NCBI GenBank assembly: GCA_004554395.1
Contig: SFMP01000202.1
Coordinates: 1-29,058, forward strand
Reading direction: 5' to 3'
From: Myxococcales bacterium
GTDB taxonomy: Bacteria > Myxococcota_A > Bradymonadia > UBA4248
DNA: 29,058 nucleotides
Position 1 is the stretch's first letter, and every line of letters starts with the position of its first letter. The notes below the pieces were generated by a model, which saw nothing but the letters and a program-made list of their open reading frames with translations, was not told where the DNA came from and did no database searches. Positions 14,896-23,403 of this stretch are shown here, in pieces. The position numbers and the translations under genes were made by a program.

Positions 14896-15834
14896 TTACC
14901 ATGATTTTTCGAGTTCGCGTATTTCGGCATACATCTTCAAATACGCTTGGTATCGGAATGCGGCGAGTTCGTCGCTTTCGACGGCAGACCGCACAGCACA
15001 ATCGGGTTCGTGCGTGTGACTACATGGCTGAAAACGACATTGTTTCGAATAAGATTCAAATTCTGGGAAGCAAGAACTCAATTCCTGCGAAGGAATCCCC
15101 GTTATACCGAATTCTCGCACGCCCGGCGTATCGATGATGAAGCCACCTTTGTCGAATGGCAAGAGGCGCGATGCCGTCGTCGTATGCCGCCCGCGTTGAG
15201 ATTGCGCACTCAATGCGCCCGTCGGGAGTTGGGCGGTCGGAAACAACTCGTTGAGAAGTGAAGACTTGCCCACGCCACTATGCCCCAAAAAAGCCGACGC
15301 CCGCCCCTCTAGCGTTTGACGTATTTCATCGAGACCTATTTTCTCTTTCGCCGATGCCATGATACAACGATAACCCAATGCTTCGTAGAGTCGCACATAG
15401 AGTAGATCGATTTCTTCGGCGAGCTCCCATTTGTTAATGATGATCAATGGTTCGATCTTCCAATGGTGTGCACAGACGAGATATCGATCGATGAGCCCGG
15501 GCTTTAGGGGCGGCGCTCCAACGCTAGCAACGACGGCAAGCGTATCGAGATTGGCGACGAGGCTCTTCGGACGCCGCCCACCGGGTTCGAGTCGCTCAAC
15601 GAGACTCGTACGCGGCTCAATTCCATAGATCACCCCCTGATAATCGCGATTTTGAACGACTTCCGAGTGAATCGAAAACTCGACGCGATCGCCAGGCACC
15701 GGCTTGCCTTGGGCATATTTCTTGCCCAAAAGCGAGCATGCATAAGGCTTTTCGACGGCGATGCGTTCGCCTTCGCACCGACAAACGAAGACGACGGGAC
15801 CGAGTACTTCGACGATGATTCCCTTTTCCATAAC
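14896..15834 (-). CDS. rsgA: Small ribosomal subunit biogenesis GTPase RsgA
   Basis: A 312-residue circularly permuted GTPase that checks late 30S maturation. N-terminal OB fold (residues 1-75, GIIVEVLGPVVFVCRCEGE), then G4-G1-G3 order: INKWEL, GHSGVGKSSLLNEL, the RGRHTTT switch and DTPGVREFG, and a C-terminal zinc site CRFQPCSHTHEPDC. The G4 motif is NKWE where NKxD is usual, so the guanine-reading Asp is replaced by Glu. Start 15834 is chosen because the protein then begins MEKGIIVEVLG as in relatives; 15855 is also possible, and 15906 would overlap the upstream gene. No ideal Shine-Dalgarno. It lies 35 bp after the putative lipoprotein gene and is probably co-transcribed. Confidence 0.94.
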   Translation of the reverse strand, partial: VMEKGIIVEVLGPVVFVCRCEGERIAVEKPYACSLLGKKYAQGKPVPGDRVEFSIHSEVVQNRDYQGVIYGIEPRTSLVERLEPGGRRPKSLVANLDTLAVVASVGAPPLKPGLIDRYLVCAHHWKIEPLIIINKWELAEEIDLLYVRLYEALGYRCIMASAKEKIGLDEIRQTLEGRASAFLGHSGVGKSSLLNELFPTAQLPTGALSAQSQRGRHTTTASRLLPFDKGGFIIDTPGVREFGITGIPSQELSSCFPEFESYSKQCRFQPCSHTHEPDCAVRSAVESDELAAFRYQAYLKMYAEIRELEKSW

Positions 15835-15869
15835 GATTGAATTGTGCTCCATATCAAACAAAGCGAAGA

Positions 15870-16292
15870 TTATCGATAGATCTCGGTAGCCTTTGTCGCG
15901 GTCCAAATGCCACCGCCTTCATATTTATCGCCATATCCCCATTTGCCTTCTGCCGATAGTCCGTCGTCCGATATCACGAGATATGCCTTGCCCGAGACCT
16001 CGCGACGCGCAACTTGAAAATCTCCATATTGCACCCAATCGAAGATGAACACGCCCCCCTCGACGCGCCCTTCGACTGATCCTCCAGACTTGAAATCTAA
16101 ATTGCCGCGCGTATAACCATCGGCTTTTTGCGTCAATGTAAGATCGCCAAAATTCGTATACCAAAGACCCGAAAACGTCGCACCAGCGGGCATCGATCGC
16201 GTCGGTATCGACGCCGTCGACGACGCACACGACACTGTGCCCACGCCACAACACCCCAACATAACAGCCAATGCCAAAGTCTTTATTCTCAT
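15870..16292 (-). CDS. Small putative lipoprotein (hypothetical)
   Basis: A 140-residue exported protein. The N-terminus MRIKTLALAVMLGCCGVGTV is a signal sequence; the Cys in TVSC|AS or the earlier LGC could be the lipidated residue, though neither lipobox is perfect. The mature part is beta-rich and Gly-rich (FSGLWYTNFGDLTLTQKADG, VEGRVEGGVFIFDWVQYGDF, AEGKWGYGDKYEGGGIW), like a small beta-barrel or lipocalin-like domain. No family was identified. The ATG has GGAG about 6 nt upstream. It precedes rsgA on the same strand. Confidence 0.72.
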   Translation of the reverse strand: MRIKTLALAVMLGCCGVGTVSCASSTASIPTRSMPAGATFSGLWYTNFGDLTLTQKADGYTRGNLDFKSGGSVEGRVEGGVFIFDWVQYGDFQVARREVSGKAYLVISDDGLSAEGKWGYGDKYEGGGIWTATKATEIYR

Positions 16293-16371
16293 GACTATCT
16301 CCGTCGTTTATTTTTCATCGATATTGCTTGCTGTAGCGCATGTATTCTCACTGCGCATCGCATAAGCCTTC

Positions 16372-19074
16372 CTAGGTCGAGAGCTTATCTTTGAGCCGTG
16401 CAAAGAAGCCCTTTGCCTCGGGGATCTGGCGCTTTTCGATTTGCATGGCGATATAACGCAAACTGCGTTGCGTATCGATATCGCTCGGATCGAGTTTGGA
16501 GGCAAAGCTCAATGCCTCGTTTGCTTCGTCATACCTCTCGGCGGCGAGATACAGCTTGCCGAGGAAGTAATAGGGAGCGAAGACTTTGTCGCGAATTTTC
16601 GTCTCGAATTTGGCTCGATCGCGCAAATCGTGCGCAATGACTGATATGATCTCTATCGCTTCGTCGCGATTGGATGGATTGATGAGAAACGACGTATAAG
16701 CGTGATATACCTTGTAGATCTCGTTATCGGGCTCGAGCTTGTATGCCGAATCGATAGCTTGGAATGCATCGTAACTCAAGCCGAGTTTGAGCTTTTTCTG
16801 AGCCGTTGCAAAGAGCTGTTCGGGCGTCGCTTGCTCGCTGATTCTCGACGCTTTCTGTACATTGAGTTTCGAATCGGCGTTTTCGACGTCGACTCCCGTG
16901 GGCCTCGACGCCTCGTTGCGTGCCTTTTTCGCCGCTTCGCGTTGCGCAATGAGATCGCTCATTTTGACGAATTGCGCCGTCGATTGTTCGTTCTTCGGGC
17001 TCACGCCATCGCTAGCCCTATCTTGCTGACTCGACGCCGGGCGAATGGGGTTGCGCGACGACGAAGGAGACTCTTGTTTTCGCTGTTTGTCTTCGTTTGC
17101 TTGTATCGCTTTGAGCTCATTCGAAACGGCTCGCAAACGCTTGCTCGATTCAGCCGTCGACGTATTGAGCGTGCTAATGCGAGCACGCCCAGCCCCAATG
17201 CGTGGACTCACTTCGATATGTGAATCGCTGGCAGAGTGCGCGGGCATCTCAGCATTCGCTCGCTCGACTTTTGCCAACTTCGCATACGACGAGTTCATGA
17301 GCATGAGCAATTCATTGGCGAGTTTGACGCATTCGTGATCGTTATAGCGCACGAATCGGTCGGCATGGTATTGGTTGATCCACGCATAATAAGCCGCATC
17401 GAGCGCCTTAATGCCGCAACCGCGCTGAATTCCCAACAACGAATACCCCGATTGAATCGAGAAGCTATCGCGCAAATCGGTGAGCTGTTTGCGGATCATT
17501 TGAACTTGGATATCTTGCGCCGATCGCTCGGGGATAGACGATCTTTGCGCACGCATCGAAGGCTGCGTCGAAAATCCCGCACGAGACCCCGACGCCGTAT
17601 ATTCGACGCGTATCTTAATGTTTGCGGGATTCTTCAGGAAACATATTTCGTCGCACAACCACGCTAAAAAGATATCGCGCGATATGACATCCATCGCCAC
17701 TTCACAACGCATCATGATCTCGGAAAACCGCGTATTTCCATCGCACAGTTTCCACCACATGCCCGTATTCTCGGTGTGATTTTGTGGGCTAAAGACATTT
17801 GTCAACACGACGTAGCTATTGAATTTCTTTTCGAGCGCCTGGAGCAATGGATTGAGCGAAAGCTGCTCTTGCGCCGCATTGGCAAAGAGCAAGCGCAAAT
17901 CAATGGGTTGCGCATTCTGCGACAACATCTTCGTCGTATCGAAAGTGTATTCTCCACTCGTCCATCCCATGGCGCTGAGCAAAACCGATGGCGAACATAC
18001 GACGTATGGCTGCCCCTTTCGAAATTCGACGCGCACGCATCGCGTTTCGTTGCGGATTTCGAGAATACCCGTTGCCTCTAACTGATGAATCGTCTGCAAG
18101 ACGTTGATGATGTTACCAAATTCGACATTCCCCATGCGAATGTCGTCGAGCGATCGCACAATCGTGTGATAAGCCGATCGCGACATCATGCTCGGTTGGT
18201 GTTCGGAACGATCGGTGACGCCGTTTTGCGATGGCCCCGTTCCCGTATTTGCATCCACGCCATCGGCACTATCCTGAAGCGCTTTATCGAGGGCATCGGG
18301 CACCGACGAAATATTCGAGATACTCGAGATACTCGAAATGTCGTTGAGGAATTCAAAGCAATCGCGAGCTTCGGACGAATCGGTTGGCGCTTTTGCCTTT
18401 GGGACATCGGCTAGAGAATTCGAGCCCAACAGTTTCTTCACAGACCCCTGACTCGTCGGCGACTTTTTGAGTCCAAGCGGGATCGACGAAACGGGATCAA
18501 AACTCCCCGTCACTGCCGTAGGTTGCTGAACCTTGAGCTCGGACGAGCTATATGATCGCGACCCTGTGAGCTGGCTAACGGGCTTTTTGCGCAAACCCGC
18601 CGGGCGCCCTTCGAAGTGCGGGCCACCGCTCACACCAAGTACAGAGCTATTGGCTCGCATTTCGAAACGCTGGGCATTGGCCGAGGCAGAAAGCGTACTA
18701 TTGCGATACTTCGGATCGTCGAAAAAGAGTTGGGGCACACACGTGCGCAACTGGAGAATGAACTGATTGCCGTCGCCATTGTACGACAATAGCTTGATTT
18801 GCGGATAAACTTTGGCAATCGTTCCGGCGGCTTTGCCCGACAAATCGACGAATAATGCTGTGGCGTTGAAATACCGAATCGTGCTCGCTACGCTCCAAAG
18901 CACAAGCGGATCGACTGGCGATTCGACGAGCGCCCCCGAAGCGATGATAAAGTCGTACTCATAAACCGTTGCAGGATCGATCTGTTGCCACGAACGCTGA
19001 AAAACGATTTCACAACTCAAGTTATGGATGAGAAATTTTCTTATCTCGTCTGTAACAATTGCGAGCAGTTTCAA
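16372..19074 (-). CDS. Large regulatory scaffold: receiver-like, DUF4388, J-like and TPR domains
   Basis: A 900-residue cytoplasmic protein. Residues 1-117 look like a receiver-like domain without a clear phospho-Asp site. 120-300 is Ser/Pro/Lys-rich and disordered. 308-385 matches DUF4388 (NVLQTIHQLEATGILEI, VRVEFRKGQPYVV), a module common in deltaproteobacterial two-component and motility proteins. 400-480 is a helical domain with several Cys. 540-605 looks like a DnaJ J domain (SGYSLLGIQR, QYHADRF, ANELLMLMNSSYAKL) with HAD instead of HPD. 750-875 holds TPR-type helices. The TTG start at 19074 is supported by AAGGAG 6 nt upstream. It is probably a signalling or assembly scaffold; the specific role is unknown. 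It sits downstream of the 1294-residue TPR gene. Confidence 0.85.
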   Translation of the reverse strand: MKLLAIVTDEIRKFLIHNLSCEIVFQRSWQQIDPATVYEYDFIIASGALVESPVDPLVLWSVASTIRYFNATALFVDLSGKAAGTIAKVYPQIKLLSYNGDGNQFILQLRTCVPQLFFDDPKYRNSTLSASANAQRFEMRANSSVLGVSGGPHFEGRPAGLRKKPVSQLTGSRSYSSSELKVQQPTAVTGSFDPVSSIPLGLKKSPTSQGSVKKLLGSNSLADVPKAKAPTDSSEARDCFEFLNDISSISSISNISSVPDALDKALQDSADGVDANTGTGPSQNGVTDRSEHQPSMMSRSAYHTIVRSLDDIRMGNVEFGNIINVLQTIHQLEATGILEIRNETRCVRVEFRKGQPYVVCSPSVLLSAMGWTSGEYTFDTTKMLSQNAQPIDLRLLFANAAQEQLSLNPLLQALEKKFNSYVVLTNVFSPQNHTENTGMWWKLCDGNTRFSEIMMRCEVAMDVISRDIFLAWLCDEICFLKNPANIKIRVEYTASGSRAGFSTQPSMRAQRSSIPERSAQDIQVQMIRKQLTDLRDSFSIQSGYSLLGIQRGCGIKALDAAYYAWINQYHADRFVRYNDHECVKLANELLMLMNSSYAKLAKVERANAEMPAHSASDSHIEVSPRIGAGRARISTLNTSTAESSKRLRAVSNELKAIQANEDKQRKQESPSSSRNPIRPASSQQDRASDGVSPKNEQSTAQFVKMSDLIAQREAAKKARNEASRPTGVDVENADSKLNVQKASRISEQATPEQLFATAQKKLKLGLSYDAFQAIDSAYKLEPDNEIYKVYHAYTSFLINPSNRDEAIEIISVIAHDLRDRAKFETKIRDKVFAPYYFLGKLYLAAERYDEANEALSFASKLDPSDIDTQRSLRYIAMQIEKRQIPEAKGFFARLKDKLST

Positions 19075-19203
19075 ATGGAACTCCTTGAAGCGCGCCTATC
19101 TGCGTATTCGAGAAGGCACCGTGTGCATCGACTTCGCGCTCCTTCGAATCGATGCTCATTGTCGTACCACAATCGACAATCCGTATCTCACAAATGACAT
19201 TTT

Positions 19204-19218
19204 GCGCACTCAGTGCGC
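19204..19218. other. Near-palindrome in the leader between the two TPR genes
   Basis: GCGCACT, one central base, AGTGCGC. It lies about 35 bp after the stop of the upstream minus-strand gene and downstream of the candidate promoter at 19244-19271, so it would be in the leader RNA of the 900-residue protein gene. It could be an operator or a hairpin; no T-tract follows. Confidence 0.35.
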
Positions 19219-19243
19219 TGCCCTTCGAGACTTATTCGACTCC

Positions 19244-19271
19244 ATTATACACTAAATTTTGTCGATGTCGT
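19244..19271 (-). promoter_or_regulatory. Possible sigma-70-type promoter for the 900-residue scaffold gene
   Basis: On the minus strand, ACGACA (complement of 19266-19271) and a perfect TATAAT (complement of 19244-19249) are 16 bp apart. The -35 half overlaps the 3' end of the 1294-residue gene. The predicted leader is about 160 nt long and includes the near-palindrome at 19204-19218. Confidence 0.45.
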
Positions 19272-22200
19272 TTTGAATATCGTGTTTTGCCGACGGTGAA
19301 AGTGATTGAGACTTTTCGAGCAATAGCATCAAGTACTTACGCGCTTCGTCGCGCTTGCCCAAATCGCGATACAAATACCCCAAACGCTCGTATATCTCGA
19401 CGGGCTCACGAACGCCGATAATCCCCGAATCTTCGCGCTCGGCAAAGCCCGAGGCAAGCGCTTGTTCGAGTTTTTCCAATGCTTCTTTGCGTTTGTTCGC
19501 TTTGAGCGCAATGATCCCTTCGATAAACGAAACCCTTGCATCGACGATGACGTCGGGAATGGCATGCAGCGCATCGATTTGTTTTACGCACTCGGGCAAA
19601 CGACCATTCTCATAGAGCACGACGATATAGCCCTCGCGGAACATCGATTCGTTGGGACGCAAGGCAATGGCCTTCTCGAAATCGCTAAACGCCTCACTTC
19701 GATTCTTGCCAATTTTGCGGAGCAGACCGCGATAATAGTGCGCTAGAGCCGCATTCTCGATGTCAGATTCGCTACGAGCTTTTTGAGCTTTCTTTTGTAC
19801 GTCTTCGATTACCGTCGAAAACGCTATCGAGGCTTCGCTTTCGTGCCCAATCTTCAAGAGCCCTAATCCACTCCACAGAGAATACGCATTGTTGTCTTCG
19901 TCTTGTGTTCCTGCCTCGGTAAACTCCGCCAACGCTTCTTCGTACTTTTCGTCTTCATAGAGGCAACGCCCTCGCAAGAAGTGTGCTTGTGGCAAGTTCG
20001 TGTTGATCTCAATCGATTGATCGAAATACGGCTTTGCAGAATCGCAACGCCCTTGCTTAAAGAAGAGATCGCCGACGTAGAGCAAGAACTCCGCATTTTT
20101 ATCGCTCATTCGCCCGATCAAATCGAGCATCTGCTCGAGTGCACGGCTACCGTCGCCGAGCTCTTCGATGAGCTTTGCCAAATAGTATTCGTCTTCGAAC
20201 TGAAGCGCATGGTGCTTTTTGAGATGGTTGAGCGAATCTTCTGCTAACGCCAAATCTTTCGATTCGAGCGCCAAATCGAATCGCACGCGCAAAACATCGG
20301 AAAGCTCGGGGAATAGCCCATGAACCCGATTGATGAGTTCTTTGGCCTCGTCGGTTTTGCCGACGTATTGGAGTGCTTGCGCCAGCGTAATCGCATCTTC
20401 GGGCTTCCAGATTTGTTTTCCCCACGCCACGAATTGGTCGGCAATTTGTGAACGATTGTTTGCGTCGTCTGTCTGTTTGTAGTTCATGAGTTGACGCAAA
20501 AACGCGCCAAACCACACGAGTTTTTCGCCGCGCTCAATTTCATCGAACGCCTTAACCGCCTCACCGTCTTTACCCGCCGCATATTGCAATATGGCGTTGA
20601 GTTTCCACAATTGGCTTTGTTGCGGATTGTCGTTCAATCCCTTCGAAAGAACGTCGTCGATCGCACTATAGACCGGTTCGGACAATACCACATCGGGGCG
20701 AACGAGCTCCGAAATGCCCTGCTGAAGTAGCGAAACGCCGACTAACGACATGAGAACATCGAGATTCCCGGGCGAGCTCTTGAGTACATTCGTCAACATC
20801 ATGCGGCATTCCGTATAGGCTTGCAAATAGGAACACATGCGCACGCCCGCGTAGACCAAGTCGGGTTGCGTTGCATGAGATTTGATAAATTCCTCAAGAG
20901 ACTTATAAAATTCAACGTTTTCAATCGTACTTGCAGAATATTGCAATTCGCGAATGGCAAGCGCTTTGCGATTCGATACCGACAAATTCTGAATCGATTT
21001 GAGATAGGTCAACAACGGCTCGCCCATTTCGACGCGATCGAGTGCCGTATTGATGTCGAATTCGACCAAAGCCAATGCAGGCGAAAGCGGTGCACCTTCT
21101 TCGGAACGAAGATCCGACACCAATCGGTATGCCTCTTCAAATCGCCCTATGCGCATCAACGTCGTAGCTTTGATACGTGCCGCGATGGGATACTTTTTCC
21201 AATCGAAATCGTTGCCAATCTCGTCGAGCAATTTTTCGCCATACGCAATGCGCTCGTCGTACGTTTGCCCGTCGAGACGCCACTGATGGAACGTCACCGA
21301 CATGCCGACGAGTTTGACGATCGAGGCCAAATCGCCTTCACTCGGCAATTTGTGCTTATAGGCCACGATGAGTTCGTCGTTTTGTCGGAACAAGCCCCAG
21401 CTGTAGAGTCCCACAGAACACCACTCCGAGACGCACGTCGTGCTAATCGTCTTCGCACTCGTATCGAGCATGGCGACGTCGTCGTCGGTAAAGACAGAAT
21501 CGTCGAACGTCGACGCCAAAACGACGTCGATCAACGATTTGCCTTGCAATTCTACTTTTTCGTCGCTCGAAACGTCGGCTTGTCCGAGGCGTTCGACGGC
21601 CTTCTTGAAGAAGGTTTGATAGGCAATATCTCTGTCGGCAAAGACCACATCCCAACGGACGTCGACTTTCGATTGCTCGAAATTGATGACCGTGTTCTCG
21701 GGGGTATCGGTGCGCAATTTGACGACGTAAGCCGCTAATGCCGCACCAATGAGCAACACGACACCGACGATGCTACAAACCCTTATGATGCGGCGCATTT
21801 TTTGCGATTTGCGCCGACCGATCTGCTTCGAACTCTCGATGACCTTGACAGGGGCTGCCGATCCTCCGCCCGATTGAATCGATTTGACGTCGAAGACGAG
21901 CTCACCGGCTTCTTCAGGGGCAGGTTCTTCTGCCTCGGGAATTTGCGGCAACTCGGCTGGCGCTTGGATTGCCGGCGATGCTCCTTCTGTCGCATACATG
22001 CTACGCATCCCTGCATTGGGCATTTGCGGCGGCTTCGGCAAATCGGCTGGCGGCATAGTCGGAACAGGTGAAGAAGCAGGTTCGGCGATCAGAGGCACGG
22101 GGGCGGGCGATAGCTCGGGTTGTTCGAACAACCCCAATATATCGTCGTTTGCGGGTGCTGCCGAGGCGCGTTCTTGGTTTGGATTATGCGTTTGCGCAAA

Positions 22201-23136
22201 GAATACGCTTTCTGCTGCCTCGGGCATCGGGGGCACACCAGAGCCATGTGGTGCTCCAATAAGCCCCAATGGATCATCCGACAACGGCAACCCCGAATTG
22301 TCATCAAATTCATTCGATGGAGAAAACGCTCCCGTCGGTGCATCGTGCTCTAGCTTGAGCATGGGTTGATGCGCATCATCCGAGAGCTTGAGACGCGGAA
22401 TATCTAAACTCGAATCTTCGGGCAACTTTTCTTGCCCATTTGGCGCAATGACCGAATTGGGATCGAACGTGCGCGGTGAAAATGCCATCGTATTATGGCG
22501 TTGCGCCGCAGGTGGAATGATCTTGGGCTTTGGCAAACCAGGGGCTGGCTCTTTCGGACTCGGCAAACCCGCCACAACGGGCTTCGGACTCGGCAAACCA
22601 GGGGATGGCTCTTTCGGACTCGGCAAACCCGCCACAACGGGCTTCGGACTCGGCAAACCGGGGGATGGCTCTTTCGGACTCGGCAAACCCGCCACAACGG
22701 GCTTCGGACTCGGCAAACCCGGGGCTGGCTCTTTCGGACTCGGTAAACTAGGAACTGATGCCTTGGGACTCGGCAAACCCGGAACTGATGCCTTGGGACT
22801 CGGTAAACCGGGGGTTGGCTCTTTCGGACTCGGCAAACCCGCCACAACGGGCTTCGGACTCGGCAAACCGGGGGATGGCTCTTTCGGACTCGGCAAACCT
22901 GGAACTGATGCCTTTGGGCTCGGCAAGCCTGCGTCTTGCGACGCGCGCGGCACATCTGCGGATGATTCTGCAACATTCGTCATATCGACCGCTTTTAACG
23001 CTTCGGCCAAAAGATCATCCGAGAGCTTGAGATCAAAATCACCTATATCGATACCTTCCGACGCCGACGATGCGACGTCTTTCGAATCATCATTCAAAAA
23101 ATCAAGCTCGGAATTCATTTCTCTCTCGTCTGACAT
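19252..23136 (-). CDS. Giant TPR membrane protein with an N-terminal GLPSPK tandem repeat
   Basis: A 1294-residue protein. Residues 1-65 are acidic; about 66-205 are 14 decapeptide units, nearly all ending in GLPSPK (spacers EPSP, PVVA, ASVP); 206-440 are Pro-rich and disordered; one membrane helix lies at about 450-471 after a basic RRKSQKMRR stretch, so the N-terminal part is cytosolic and the large C-terminal part periplasmic. Residues from about 500 are helical, with clear TPRs in the last 350 (PQAHFLRGRCLYEDEKYEEALAEF and later units). Long Leu-Pro repeat tails before a TPR domain occur in Myxococcota-type motility or envelope proteins (from memory). Start 23136 has a weak Shine-Dalgarno; the in-frame ATG at 23118 is an alternative. 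The partner is unknown. Confidence 0.85.
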   Translation of the reverse strand: MSDEREMNSELDFLNDDSKDVASSASEGIDIGDFDLKLSDDLLAEALKAVDMTNVAESSADVPRASQDAGLPSPKASVPGLPSPKEPSPGLPSPKPVVAGLPSPKEPTPGLPSPKASVPGLPSPKASVPSLPSPKEPAPGLPSPKPVVAGLPSPKEPSPGLPSPKPVVAGLPSPKEPSPGLPSPKPVVAGLPSPKEPAPGLPKPKIIPPAAQRHNTMAFSPRTFDPNSVIAPNGQEKLPEDSSLDIPRLKLSDDAHQPMLKLEHDAPTGAFSPSNEFDDNSGLPLSDDPLGLIGAPHGSGVPPMPEAAESVFFAQTHNPNQERASAAPANDDILGLFEQPELSPAPVPLIAEPASSPVPTMPPADLPKPPQMPNAGMRSMYATEGASPAIQAPAELPQIPEAEEPAPEEAGELVFDVKSIQSGGGSAAPVKVIESSKQIGRRKSQKMRRIIRVCSIVGVVLLIGAALAAYVVKLRTDTPENTVINFEQSKVDVRWDVVFADRDIAYQTFFKKAVERLGQADVSSDEKVELQGKSLIDVVLASTFDDSVFTDDDVAMLDTSAKTISTTCVSEWCSVGLYSWGLFRQNDELIVAYKHKLPSEGDLASIVKLVGMSVTFHQWRLDGQTYDERIAYGEKLLDEIGNDFDWKKYPIAARIKATTLMRIGRFEEAYRLVSDLRSEEGAPLSPALALVEFDINTALDRVEMGEPLLTYLKSIQNLSVSNRKALAIRELQYSASTIENVEFYKSLEEFIKSHATQPDLVYAGVRMCSYLQAYTECRMMLTNVLKSSPGNLDVLMSLVGVSLLQQGISELVRPDVVLSEPVYSAIDDVLSKGLNDNPQQSQLWKLNAILQYAAGKDGEAVKAFDEIERGEKLVWFGAFLRQLMNYKQTDDANNRSQIADQFVAWGKQIWKPEDAITLAQALQYVGKTDEAKELINRVHGLFPELSDVLRVRFDLALESKDLALAEDSLNHLKKHHALQFEDEYYLAKLIEELGDGSRALEQMLDLIGRMSDKNAEFLLYVGDLFFKQGRCDSAKPYFDQSIEINTNLPQAHFLRGRCLYEDEKYEEALAEFTEAGTQDEDNNAYSLWSGLGLLKIGHESEASIAFSTVIEDVQKKAQKARSESDIENAALAHYYRGLLRKIGKNRSEAFSDFEKAIALRPNESMFREGYIVVLYENGRLPECVKQIDALHAIPDVIVDARVSFIEGIIALKANKRKEALEKLEQALASGFAEREDSGIIGVREPVEIYERLGYLYRDLGKRDEARKYLMLLLEKSQSLSPSAKHDIQNDIDKI
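22522..22929 (-). repeat. 30/60-bp tandem repeat coding for GLPSPK units
   Basis: About 14 in-frame 30-bp units, arranged mostly as 60-bp higher-order units (GLPSPK-PVVA-GLPSPK-EPSP). Three adjacent 60-bp units between about 22561 and 22740 differ by only one or two bases, so this part was recently expanded or homogenised. Copy number is likely to vary between strains. Confidence 0.95.
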
Positions 23137-23403
23137 AGATATACCGCTTCACCTTTTCGGCTCAAAACTGTGCGCAAAACGCACACAAATATATATCATC
23201 GCACCGTATTTCATAAATCAAAATCAGTTTTTTAACAACACCGCACACAAATGATGATAAAAGCCCACCATCAATGCCTCGATGCCCTCTACTCACTGTA
23301 TTCTCGGGCATGGCGCCGATAACAATGGTCAAAATGGCGCCAATTCACACGACTTATACACGGCATTCCAAACACATCGCTTCGTTTCCATGGAGTCCAT
23401 ATC
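23137..23403. promoter_or_regulatory. 267-bp divergent intergenic region
   Basis: This region separates the divergent giant TPR gene and the putative lipoprotein gene and should hold both promoters. It contains a short hairpin (TGTGCG 23169-23174 / CGCACA 23180-23185) and two direct copies of ATGGCGCC around 23308-23342. No convincing -35/-10 pair and no small gene were recognised. Confidence 0.4.

Noticed and set aside
15590..15602. tRNA T-arm-like GGTTCGAGTC
   Set aside because: It lies inside rsgA with no acceptor or anticodon stem around it. No tRNA was found in the window.
22522..22929. CRISPR-like regular repeat
   Set aside because: The whole unit repeats, including the would-be spacers, the period is a multiple of 30 and stays in frame, and no cas gene is near. 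It is a coding tandem repeat.
22388..23254. Long plus-strand frame with many GLGKPG units opposite the giant TPR gene
   Set aside because: It is the antisense image of the GLPSPK repeat. Repeat periodicity of 30/60 bp keeps the opposite frame open; it has no ribosome-binding site, and the minus strand encodes a coherent TPR protein.
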